From positions 14,537,505 through 14,601,504 of the forward strand of contig CM047427.1 of NCBI GenBank assembly GCA_026168455.1: a stretch of 64,000 nucleotides of DNA, in the 5' to 3' direction. The stretch is from Theocolax elegans. Lineage: Eukaryota; Arthropoda; Insecta; Hymenoptera; Cerocephalidae. Positions 13,401-25,154 of the stretch are shown one piece after another. Under the pieces are notes generated by a model. The model made no database searches. It was not told the DNA's origin and saw only the letters and a program-made list of their open reading frames with translations. Numbering within the stretch: position 1 is the stretch's first letter; each line of letters opens with the position of its first letter. A program made the position numbers and the translations under genes.

Positions 13401-14963
13401 TATTTGTAAACCAAGTAAGGACGTGCTTCATTTTTAATAGAGTAATTTTTCTAAAATATTGTATTTAAAGGAAAAATTAATTTGATGAATAAGTTAAAAG
13501 TATCATATTTGTTTTATCGAGGATGATTAAAATTTCTGTTTGATTCGTACTTTTTGTGGTTTTGTATATTTTGTGTAAAGACAGACATATTTTAGTAAGT
13601 TCCACGTAACGTATATTAATTTCAAAGAAACATTAATTGTTACTTTGTTGTATTCTTTGAATTCTCAAAAATAATTTATGAAACTATTATATATATATAT
13701 AATGAAAATTCAAGTGAACCCGATGTAACATCTTTGCGTTTACTAGTTTGCTATCGAGGCAACGCCTCGTTGCGATAATCCGCCGAAGCTCATGACTACC
13801 AAACAACCGCATGCGCAATTAAAATTTATTTGCAAATATTGCTATTTTTTTATAGTAATAAAATAACACAATTTTTAGTATATAACATATAGTAAAGTTA
13901 AAACTTTTATTTGAATTTACACAAAAAATAAACGTAAATATTCGTGATACTTTAGTGTACATCAAAGTTATTATCTATTATAATAATGTTTACATAAAAA
14001 TATTTCTCCATGTAGAAGTGTTGTTTACAAAATTTTATAATTTACTTATTATTTATTATTAATTTACATTAGGGGCATACACATGATTCTTCAATAATTT
14101 AAAGTGCATGTAAAAGTGGCTAAGTGCGTAAATTTAAATATAAGTAAATAAATAATATGCAGTGCACTCAATCGATAGCTTCGTTTCTACAAGTTTCTGC
14201 TTGATCACAATACCCACTCCTTATCATTCTCGGTACGCTTACTACATTCTCAATAGTGCCGTTCATCAATCCACTTTATCGAGATCGTAGATATTGTACA
14301 TACAAGAATACTACAATTTCATTACATTTCCTTAAATTAATTTCATTATAAATATTTATTATAGTTTTTTTTACTAAATTAACTTCAACATTGACGTTGA
14401 CGTGACAATGTAAAAAAGGAAAACAATTGTCTGAGCAAGCGTCACTGTAGCAGGTCTACAGCGTTTGATTAGCGGGAGGCTTTTGATGCGCATAAATCTG
14501 ATTACCTTCGAGTACATTCGCGGATTTGTTGAGACACTGTACACTGTTTATAATTTACATAAACAAATAAGCTACATAAATTATAAAATTAAAAAGATGA
14601 AAAAAGGAGCGATGATAAAATACGTTCGATGTAAAGTGTCCTAAGGGAACAACAAAAGATATAAATGCAACTCGTAAAGAAGAAGGGGATAGGGAATAAG
14701 ATTACAAGAGACGCTCTGCTTCCCATGTGGTAATTTCCCTTTCTACGATGGCAATTGCAATTCTCAAGACCGTACGGAGTGGTTTGTGTGTATCGCGTGC
14801 ATACATTTCTATTTCGAGTCTTCGCGATCGAGCAAAGTATTGGATTCGAAGAGGAAAAAAAATTGCGGACAAGTGAAATTAAGAGAGTAAAAGAGGCGCC
14901 ATGGTAAGAAATTGCATCGCGTGTGGACAAGACAAAGAGAGAATTTCAGAAATGAGAAGGTAC

Positions 14964-14964
<1 letters not shown>
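10463..14964. other. AT-rich non-coding DNA, nothing firm
   Basis: A forward frame at 10681-10983 ends near a GTGAGT motif at 10960, but it is Ser/Leu/Thr-rich and unrecognised. A CT microsatellite and GC-richer DNA lie at 12330-12620. The rest is A/T-rich without exon-like features. Confidence 0.4.

Positions 14965-14965
<1 letters not shown>

Positions 14966-14998
<33 letters not shown>
14966..14998. repeat. (GA)n microsatellite
   Basis: A GA dinucleotide run of about 33 bases that creates an Arg-Glu repeat frame on the plus strand. Confidence 0.95.
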
Positions 14999-15001
<3 letters not shown>

Positions 15002-18000
15002 TAGAGTAAGGAGGAAAAAGGAAGATGAACGTACGAACGAGGAGGATTTAAAAAGAAATGAAGATGTAGGAGTTTCAGTAGAAAGTTTTCACGTTAAATA
15101 ATTTACAATAAATATAAAAGTTTATTAAAATTTTATTAACGATCACTAAGGTACAACTTTCGGTATTTGAAGTATCAAAGGCTTTACCTAGAAATACTTG
15201 CTCGGTGTACGCTCTAAATTATATTTCGAGATTCTGCAGTTGACGGTTTGATGGCCTTTCTCAAACTATAGCGATACTCCTTTGATGCATGTCTACTTTA
15301 CATCTTCCACGATCACATTTATCCACGTAAACGTAAATCATGACGACTAAATTTCAATATCAATTTATATCAGTCACGGCGATTTTAATAAATATACGCA
15401 TACTTTTCCGATCGGTCAAACTGTTTAATAATCAGGGTAAAACTCCGGGTATAAATTCACCGTAACTAATTTTAATGCGACTGCGTTACGTACCAACTAG
15501 CATTTTGCAAACTTTTGTTCGAATGTATCATCGTAAATTGTTGCCAAAATGTACCCGCAATTAATGCAAATGATTTATATCAATTAAAATTTATAGTTTC
15601 TTCGATTGTAATATACGAGAGTTCATAGATTATTATTCGAGCAAATTTAGTTATTCGTCTTCAATTACGTGATGAGGAATGTATAATATACCTTTTTCGC
15701 GTTGAGTTATTGACGCTCTTTGATCATTTCTTTCGTAATGGTTGGAAGGGTATAGTATTATTGAAATATTGATTATGTCACTTCTACAATAAATTACGAA
15801 ATTTGAATTAAATAATTTTAGGTATACTTTGAGTAATGTTTTTAAACTACATTTTAGTATACTTATTATCTAACGAATAAAAAGAAATAATAACAAAATT
15901 CTCACCTCGAAAATCATTGTTTTCGTAAAAAAACATAGGAAAAAAGCAGTCAAATATTACATTTCCATTAACTGGAAAAGTTGTGTTGTGCAAAAGTCAT
16001 TTCGCACGACAATGCGAAAGGGCGTGCGAGCCAAAAGAGGGTCAGGAAACTTTTAAAGAATATACGATGAAAAAAAAACAGGCAGAAAGAAAGAAAGGGA
16101 GAGAGAGAGAGAGTGAGGAGGGAGGGAGGGGGAGAGAGAAAATGAGAAAAAGTAGGGAATAAAATAGGAGGAAGTCTCTCCGGTGGCGCAATAACGAGCT
16201 ACAAGGTGAACAAGTAAAGTACATCGGGCGCGTCAAGAAACCCGGTATATACGAGGAAAATGACGCTCGAGCGCAGTTTATGCCGGGCCGGCAACCGGAA
16301 AATGTATAAAAATGCCCCCTTTCCGCTAACTTCTCTCTTTGGTGCTGCGACTTTTCTTCGTCGGTGTAACGAGCACCTCCTCTCCAGGAGTTTTCCCGGA
16401 ATAATATTCCTTTTGCATCGGCCGTAAAGCTTAGAGGCCAAAATGGACTTGCTCAAGGGCATTCCATCTCTTGGTTCTACTGTATAGATACGGTAATATC
16501 TACTTTAATTGTAAAACATCTTCTTGAATATTCCTGTGGGGTGAAAGGGGTAAATGCCAGTTTTCGTCCCTGCAGGAGGGAAGGTACATGTATATCTCTG
16601 GAGTTATTTAATTTTGATTTACATTTACCTTGTCAATGAATGGTAGTTCGTTCGTTTCGTCCTCTCTCGCGGTATCACGTCAAGCGATACATAATCAGAG
16701 AAGCTGAGTCTACTTTTAACGAACGGTTCAACCGACTCGGACGTAAAACTCTCGATGCACTTGGAATATTAAGTTTCAACTCTACTTTCGTCTTTTCACC
16801 GTGATACTAATAAATTTTGATATTAATACTAATTTTGAAAATTCCACTGTCATTTCATATAAAGGGTATTTACTTTATCGTATTAAAAAGTATATTTGCG
16901 TAAAGCATTTGCAACTGTTATTCGGAGCAAGTAAAGTAACGTCACGTTCTATCCTTAAAAAAATGAATAAAAATTGAATAATTTAATTTTTTACGTTAAA
17001 TTGAAAAAGTTTAAGTTTAATGCTTGGCATTGAAAAATAAAGTAATAATATCTACAAAAAAACTCTCAGATTAACCTAATTATCATTTTAAAACATTTTT
17101 TTAAATAATTCATTCAATATACTTTATTTTATAAATTTTATGAATAAAAGTAAAATACACGTGATCATAAATACAAGTAAATATGTAATTTTTAAAATCA
17201 GCATATATACATAAGTTATTTATCTTTTCCATTACCGGCTGTTAAGAAAAAGTCGAGTTGATTAACAATTGAATGAAACTGATTGGATGCCTAATTACGA
17301 GCGCCTTATTTTATTAGTCCAATTCGTTTTCCTATTTCGCGCCAGGTTCAAGTTGTCCGACTGTCTCGGTGAATCGCATCCACCCTCGGACTTACACCGA
17401 AATAAAAGAGAAGTAACGAGTTCCAGAGGAAAATCTGAAAGACTATAGAGGAGCGAGTCGACTTTAGTAAATTAAACGAGCACAAAATTGTATAGAGAAA
17501 CTAACCAATCGACTGTAATGGACATACAAGTTTACACTTAATTGATAAAACAAATTTCCTACTTATTTCAATTGTACGGAGAAGAACGATGTGTTTATCG
17601 TAATGACATTTCCATCTGATTGAAGTAGTGAATACAATATTAAATAAAGGAAAAGAGAGAAATCCTTTTAAAAAAGAAAGTCATGACCAAATGTCGCGAA
17701 GCTAAAATAAAATAAACGGTTGGTTCGCGTTGTTCGCTTGCGTGTTTAAATATTGAAGATTAGATTTGATTGGTTTTTGCGACTTTAGTACGGGAAAATT
17801 TTATCTTTAAATTTCCGTCCAATCATCGTGATAAATCATGATTATAATTGTTGAATAAAAATTATTTAATATTGTATTGTACTTGTAAATATAAACTTAT
17901 TGTTTTTCAGTATAAACTAATTTCTAAATTGAATTTTTTATAAGGAAGGACCGCACTATAGCGTCTTTGACAAATTCATATCGAAAAAAGTCGAAAATAC

Positions 18001-19120
18001 TGATGTCGCAAATAATTCCAATGCTCTGCTTTTACTTATCGTCTACATAAGAATGATCTTTTCACCTTCGATTCATCGCTTCATTTTTTTTCTTCTCTAT
18101 TTTCGTGGCATCTATACTTCTTGTCGCACACATAACTGGAATTTATCGATCGAAGGACATTTTTATTCTTCCCCGCTTCAGTTTCTTTTTTTTTATTTTC
18201 ATCTTGTAAGAAAATATTTCAATCGTTGTTTTCTCAAGAAAATGAGGTCACACTGACGATTCATCAATCTAACGATTAATTGTATTTAGTAAAAAAAAAG
18301 GCATGACAATTTTTTTACGAAGAAACTCTTTTGTCGATGAAAATTGTTTCTTTTTCAATGTTCTCGCAAGGGAAAGCTATTTGTATTGGAACAAACGTAA
18401 TCGTTAAATTGGGTTTATTAGGAATAAAACTTCTAGTCAATTTTACATTTTTTCAGCATACTCAGAAATATCTCGTTACTGATTGTACACCGACGAAACG
18501 GTCAAAAGTAATCGCGGTAGAGAAAAAGGAAGCATATCTAACACGAAAAAAGAATTCGCTAAATTCCAGAGAGGAGTCTTTTCGAATTTAATTTTCCATG
18601 CAGCAACGGTGCTGGGAAAGAATGCGATTACGCTGGGTCGTCGGAAAGTCTGCTAGGGCGCGTATTGGGGATACGAGGCGAGAAACGGCGGAGCCTCGAC
18701 GATATTAAATTATCCAGTGAGAAATGACTGGGCGCGTTGGGCAAGCTCGGACGCAAGACAACAGCTTATACCCATATATGCGACAAAACCCAGACGGTTC
18801 ATTTTTTTTTTTTTTACAACTTCATATCGCGACAATTTTTTTCTTTGCATTTTCTACGTATACTTTCTCTTATGATATTTGTTGGGTAAATACATTTTTT
18901 TGTAGAAATAGGGAATTGTTCTTTTACATAGGTACATTAAATATATATTTACTTTAAATCGATACTGGTTTAGTGTTGCAAAATACTTTACACTTTATAC
19001 GTATACCTTTCCTATGCTTTCTTTTATATTTTTTATATACGAGAGAAGTGAACGAGTAAAGTTTTGGATGGACTTAAAAACCATAAAAGTTTTACAAATA
19101 TATGTTTAGAGGGTCAAGAC
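14999..19120. other. Non-coding region with two GC-richer islands
   Basis: A GA-rich tract lies at 16080-16145. GC-richer islands lie at about 16170-16460 and 18600-18760. The first contains TATAAAA near 16304 on the plus strand, a possible TATA box, but I see no convincing initiator or first exon downstream. The remaining sequence is A/T-rich with no recognisable gene. Confidence 0.35.
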
Positions 19121-19185
19121 AGTATTAAACCTGCAAAAAATAATTAAATTAATCCTTAATCCGATATAGTGTCAGGTTTAATACT
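19121..19185. repeat. Short hairpin, 13-bp perfect arms
   Basis: AGTATTAAACCTG (19121-19133) and its exact reverse complement (19173-19185) are separated by 39 bases. Outside them GTC and AGA blocks extend the pairing imperfectly. The overall size is in the range of a miRNA precursor, but I recognise no known miRNA; it may equally be the core of a small transposon relic. Confidence 0.5.
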
Positions 19186-19654
19186 TTTCTAGACTCCAAA
19201 AATAAATGTGATAGCCAAATATTTATTATCGCTATTTATTTTTTAATTTAAATTTTATAATTGTTCATCATACTCATAAAATTTCTCTGTATATACTACT
19301 TAGTACTTGCTTTAAAAACTCAACAAATTTGAAAAAAATTTTATTTTTACCCTGTATGAAATTTAGTGTTCTATAAAATTGTTATTTAGTGATAAAACTG
19401 TATTAGGTATAAATTTATTTTTATTTGTATTTAATATAGCTTTATGCCCGAGACAATTTACATTACCGCTTTATTTCAATATAATAATCAAAATAAAAAG
19501 AATGTTACCTTTATTTATTGAGTTTTACTTTTCCTTTCGATGAATTTCCATCGTGACCTATAAGATAAATGTCAAGAAATCTGATCGGGCGCTAAATAGT
19601 TTTATCGACATATCGATTGTTTTTTTTTGGACTACATAGTTCTACGTAGATTTT

Positions 19655-19692
19655 TGTACAAAAATATATTTTATGTACAAAAATATATTTTA
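19655..19692. repeat. Perfect 19-bp tandem duplication
   Basis: Two adjacent identical copies of TGTACAAAAATATATTTTA. It looks like a recent slippage or repair event in A/T-rich DNA. Confidence 0.9.
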
Positions 19693-22051
19693 GTTTTACG
19701 TAATCTTGTACTATTCTGTTTCTCATAAGAGCTTCGATAACTTATCCATGAAATTAGATACCATTTCTACAAGGGTAAATGACATTATTCATTAATTTTA
19801 AATTGATTATTTTGGAAAAATCGTAAGGTTCTTCCATGTTGATTAAACGATCCTTTTTAAAGCTATATTTTGAAAATGATTGAGATAGATAAATTTGTTT
19901 GTAAAGAAAAGTAAATGTTTGTTTTTTAATTCAATAATTTACTTAGTATATATGCGTCTCTTGAGAGTACAAAATGCCATGTTCGTAAAATTTGATATTG
20001 AAGTCGTAGTTCTTTGACACACGTTGAAAAATGTTAAGTTATACATAGAATAAAAATAGTCTGATATAAAAATTCAAAAAATATTCAGGTACTCAATTTT
20101 GTAAAGGTACGCTACGTATCATGGTTACTTAACTTTATTGCAATATTGTGTCAAAAGTTCAAACACATGATAACACGAGTGCATTCTACCTTGAAATACA
20201 TATATGCTTATTTTATGAACGTTGCATGCGCATTCAATATTTAATTATTTAACCAATTTTATAAAATTTTAATAGATATACCTATGTATAAATTCTTATA
20301 AAAAAATTTAATACACTTTAATTGAAAGTAGTCTATTATCCTGGCGGAAACGTGAAAATTTTTTAAAAATTCAGAGTCTTCGGTATATGTCTCGTAATAA
20401 TCATAAGCATCATTATAGAATAATAATAAAAGTTCCAAGAGAAAAAAAATGTCTTTGAAAGAGTTAAATGAAGCTAATTATCTTTCCTTAGTACCAAATT
20501 GCTTTTTTTGTTGCGTGCAATTTCAAAGAGATTTATAATTTCGACAGTAGCTGAGAAGCATCTAAATGTCATAGAGTTTGCCATTACTGTTGAGGTCGAC
20601 TGCAATTACTGACAGGAAGTGCAACACCAACCGTACCGTGACAACCTCTTTGAGAACAAGAGGTGCAAGAGGATATATAAATATAACATATTGCTATTAC
20701 AATTATAACTTTCGGAGTTAAAAATTAGCCATTTAGAATTGTGTAAAACTAAATGTATAATTAAGTTTCAGGCTAATGTTCCATGTTACGAGTTTTATAA
20801 ATATATCGTTTGCCTGTCCCAATTCTCAATGTTTATCATCAAATTATAAAGTTAAAAACATGTTACTAATTGACATTCACAAAAGAACAACTTCAGATTG
20901 ATCAATGAGCTAATGTAATTCCATATAATCCTAATAAATTTCACATTATCAGCACCCTTTGTGTGTTATAATTATCTCGAATGAATAACCGAGCGATTAA
21001 TTAAAAAAAATTAATTTGTCAAGGAGTAAGTTTATTAATCTTGACGCTCCTAATTATTAATGTTAGGATAACGAGGGCCACATCTCGATGTTAAAGTTTG
21101 CGTAGGATGAAACTCTAAGGATACCGCAACGGTATACCACGAAAGTGCGACCCGTCGGTATAGGAAAACGTTTGCCAACAAGAGAGATACGTGTTTACCG
21201 TGTTCTCGCTGAAATTTGGCTTAGACTGAGCGTCGAACGTATATTTGAAGAGTACTTTGATTGACCGTCGAGGTAGGAGCAAATATTACCTGTAATTGTT
21301 AAATAGCTTGTGCACGTTTGCCACAAGTCGTTGGAGTCAAAGTGGCGATTCGTCATTTCTCTGCGGGTCACCGTACACCGTTTTGAGATTGAAAATTATC
21401 CTTAGAACTCGTTTTTTTTTCGTAATCAAATGTATACCGTAAATATAGTATTTTCGTGTTTTATAAATGTATACTGCACTTAATAGGCATCGCATTTATG
21501 AAGAATTTGTGTCTGGAATACCAGCAAAATATATCGCAATAAAAGTGAAATTGATATAATTGTACCACGGTGGTTATAGTAACGTTTTCGAATTGAACGA
21601 GGCGATAGGCTCAAAGAGATTTGTTAAGCGAGTTTTCGACCACATATATGACTCGCTCGCACTCTATCGTCGTGTAAATTTTAAAATGTGATCAAGGTTA
21701 ATTGAAATAAAAAAAACTTTGTCGTCGTTGGTCTATGATTCTTTAATGCAATTTGAAACAATTGACATTTGCTAGGTAAAATGTGAAAACCTTTTTTTTA
21801 TTTATACACTGACTTAAAGTAAGAATTAAAAATTTGTTATTATAATGCTCTAGAATACATAAACAGACAATACAATTAAGAAATACGAAAATCAGAATAC
21901 AACGCACTTAGAGCGATACCGTAGTAAAGTACGATACTGTAATCGTATTACGTGCTGCTATTGCGCACTTATTATAATAAAATAATCAAGAAGTACGCAC
22001 AGTTTCGAAACCTTTGTATGCAGCTTATTATTAAATATCCATGCAACTTAC
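19693..22051. other. AT-rich non-coding DNA, nothing recognised
   Basis: No exon-like segment with both splice signals was found. A slightly GC-richer patch at 21070-21380 has no open frame of note on either strand. Confidence 0.45.
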
Positions 22052-22090
22052 AGGATAAACAGGTAAGTAACGAGGACTAGTACAACTCAC
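22052..22090 (-). CDS. Candidate 39-nt internal microexon
   Basis: On the minus strand a strong pyrimidine tract ends in TTTTTGTTTCAG, followed by 39 bases and then a GTAAGT donor. The 39 bases are a multiple of three and open in the first frame, giving VSCTSPRYLPVYP. The exon would preserve frame if included or skipped. It lies on the same strand as the signal-peptide exon at 53951-54159 and could belong to that gene, but a direct join to that exon's preferred donor would create a stop codon, so other exons would have to intervene. No protein family is recognised, and chance occurrence of the signals cannot be excluded. Confidence 0.3.
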
Positions 22091-22267
22091 CTGAAACAAA
22101 AATAAAAAAGAAATATATTAATTACATTACATCAACATTTTAAATTAGTTTTTTCTTTTATCGTACGTTTAACCATTATTTTTATAAAACAAAAAGCGTG
22201 CATATTTAATTATATGATGTAAAAGTTAAAGATCCCCTTATATAGCCTAAATATCCGTCTAGAGTAC

Positions 22268-22441
22268 CTATATATATATATATATCTGTATACTAGCATC
22301 TACCCCAGTCAAGTGTCTAAACCATAATGCGTCTTTGCGCAGGCGCTCAAGTTTACGCTTTCCTATCTCCACCGTAGCACCGACCACCTTTAATTCTCCC
22401 TCCGTTGCATTTCGCCTTTGAGTGAGCCACCTGAAAATCAT
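22268..22441 (-). CDS. 57-codon unidentified open frame in a GC-richer patch
   Basis: ATG at 22441-22439 to TAG at 22270-22268. The product is 57 residues, starting MIFRWLTQRRNATEGELKVV, basic and not low in complexity until the last seven residues, which run into a TA microsatellite. G+C is higher than in the flanks. It could be a small ORF, part of an exon (a weak acceptor-like TTTTCAG lies just inside the frame) or chance. No family is recognised. Confidence 0.15.
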   Translation of the reverse strand: MIFRWLTQRRNATEGELKVVGATVEIGKRKLERLRKDALWFRHLTGVDASIQIYIYI

Positions 22442-25019
22442 CCGAACCGCAGTAACTTAAATATCGCATTCGCCGTGAATATTAATCACGATAAAAATTC
22501 ATGCGAATCTCGATAAAAGTACAAGACGGCTTACGAAGTGATCGCCTATAAAGAGACGTAGTGTTCTTTAAGAAAATATCCTGTATAAGTAGATCGGAGT
22601 TACATGCAATTGTAAGAAAGAGTAAATTTTTTTTATCGAATTCAGAATATTATGAAAGTATCTCTTTACGTTGTGGTTTACACATCATAGCAAGAAACGT
22701 TAATATTGAATAAGAAACATTGATCCCCTATTCTCTAGAATCGAGCGTCTGTGTGTATGTATATATACATTACGCTATAATACTATCGTACTTTCTTTTT
22801 ATTAAAAAATAATACAATTTAAATTATAAATTATTTTTCTAGTATTATCTATTTAGGTGTATTTGTTTAGTTGATCGTTTTACATCTACCAAAGTTACTT
22901 TACACATCAAAATTTTCATCGTGTAATAAAATATGTTAAAAGTATCATCAGTGGCACATGATCAATGTGCGTGAAGTTAACTAATAATTATTATAGTGTT
23001 AAATTCAAAAGTAAAGTTAATTCATTATTCCGAGAATCTTAAAGCTATATTACTTTGTCCATGCGCGGTTTAGAATTTACAATATTTTTAGTCGAAAATG
23101 GTAGGACGCACTGATTTATCTGAAATCAGTGTATTACATTAACCTTTCACCGGTGCGTATTCTCTAATTGATTATCAAGCTATAACAAATATTATTATCC
23201 ATCCTAACCCCTTTCTTTCAGTTATAACTCACGAACGAAGCTCCTGGATAATTGTATACACACGAAATGAAAAGTTTGCCAAAGAGACGTTCATCCTCTT
23301 CTCGCTCGCGTTCCCTCCTTCTCTCTCTCTCACTCTCTAAGTTGGTGTACACGTATAGAGCCATTTGCATGAGGTTGTCGACGTTACCACGCGAACGAGG
23401 GAGGGAAGGACGTGGTTGCGACGCCACACAGCGAGATTACGTTATGTACACCAACTGCGTTAGCTGCCGCCCCCGTGTAGAAAGAGAGAAAGTGACAATA
23501 CAATTTCATACCGTATTCACCTGTGCACCCGTTTTCGCAATGTCTTTCCTTCGTTCTCTCTTTAACTCCCTACATAATTGTCTTCTTGCACACTCGCTTT
23601 TCGATTTCTCCCATTTCCCATATTTTTTTTTACTTTTTCACAATTGCTTCGACGTGTATAACACAACCCGTCACTGTTACAAGGACTTTGGAAAAAAAAA
23701 AATTTTTTTCGGAACATTATTTAATAATAACTGCAGAAGAACCATCAATTCTCGATTAGAGAGCAAAGGAAGAAACGAACGAGAGAAAGTAATTACCGGT
23801 TAAGGTAGCAAAGTATATATATACGGAAATATAGTATGCAAGTGTAGTATTTAAATGATAATAATAATCGGTTAAACGTCAGGAGGTAAGTAAATAAAAG
23901 TAGAAACTGAAGCGATTTAGCGGTATCCTTTCGCGTGGCTCGTATAGACGTCAAACCCAGGTAGTATTAGCTTGGTTGCGCCAGCTCTCACATATACGCA
24001 ACCCAAAGTAAGTACGTACTCGTGTTGCCGAAGAGTGAGATGAGAATAGAGAGATAAACGCCACTGCGGTTGGCTGGTAGGTGTTCATAAAACTGCCCGG
24101 GTGCTATTAACCACGCACAGCTGATGCCTCATTCCCCGTTGCTGTAGATGCGTATTATGCGTCCGTGTGTGCTAAGCTTCGGCGAAAAAGGAGGATGTGG
24201 TCATCGGTAACTACACTTCTATACGAAAAGCTTAAATGATCGTGCGATTCATTTGTCCACGAAATTTCTTCAAATATATACCTCTATACTGAACGCGTTG
24301 TAGGAATAGTTGCAGAGAGCACTCTGGATTGATTAGGATCAACGACCGTTTTAATTTTTAATCACCTGCTTTCAACACCCTGCAATTTTAATACGTATGA
24401 TCGATGTTATTTTTTTACCATCGACCGATAATGTTATTTCAAATTCGATTAGACGGTAAGTAAGTTACTTGTTATTTAGGATTATTTGATAATTAATTTT
24501 GCGGTACGTTGTTTAATATCCAATAACTAAATTTAAACCAATCGGATATTATTTACGGTTAAATCAATAAGGATTAACATTTTCTAAATGTTTAACCCAG
24601 AGGTTGCAGAGTACTTTATAAATAATCACTCAGTATGTGTAAGTTCAAGAAATAGAATATTAAAAGATAGTTTTTCTAAACCATCTAGAATTCTAGTACG
24701 TTCAATAAAACCATTCTGACAGATTAATTGATGTTAATTTTATTAACTCCGACACTCATTTTACTATCGCATTTGTTTGCCTTTTATATTATCTATCTTA
24801 ATTTTTTTGATTGATGTACAGTTAATTACGTGTATATTACGTAAGACCCAATTCACGACTTGCTACGTTTAATAAATTTTATTCAGATTGATCTATATAC
24901 TAACTACATAGATTTTTTTATTCACTACGAATTCAATTATATTTTCTGCTACTCGTTGCCCTAAACACAGCCTTACACATCGAAAAGCGTTAAGCATTTT
25001 TTTCAATACGTAAAATTGC
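22442..25019. other. Non-coding region with CpG-richer islands
   Basis: GC-richer DNA at 23220-23520 and 23930-24200 may be regulatory or contain untranslated exons: AGGAG followed by GTAAGT occurs at 23881-23891. A 183-codon plus-strand frame at 23252-23803 is dominated by Ser/Arg/Leu and Phe runs from CT repeats and T-runs and has no recognisable domain; I do not call it a gene. Confidence 0.35.
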
Positions 25020-25154
25020 TTTTTTTGTACCAGTATACGTAAAGACCGACTATGCAGTTGTGCATTTAGGTTATGAAAACACTATTCACGGTATTATATA
25101 TTTTAATAACGCGCAACCATGAATTCGAACTTTACGCACACTAGTACAAAAAAG
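25020..25154. mobile_element. Small inverted-repeat element
   Basis: The left arm (25020-25044) has TTTGTACCAGTATACGTAAAG. The right arm (25130-25154) reads CTTTACGCACACTAGTACAAA, the reverse complement with three transition differences, and both continue into matching T/A runs. The interior of about 85 bases is non-coding. This fits a very short MITE or solo fold-back; no target duplication is clear. Confidence 0.45.

Noticed and set aside
16300..16345. TATAAAA in a GC-rich island, possible core promoter
   Set aside because: No initiator at the expected distance and no downstream first exon, so it is noted only in the regional description.
23252..23803. 183-codon forward frame, one of the longest outside the retrotransposon
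   Set aside because: Its residues come largely from CT repeats and T-runs (Ser, Leu, Arg, Phe), there is no domain, and a second frame and a reverse frame are open over parts of it. Chance is more likely.
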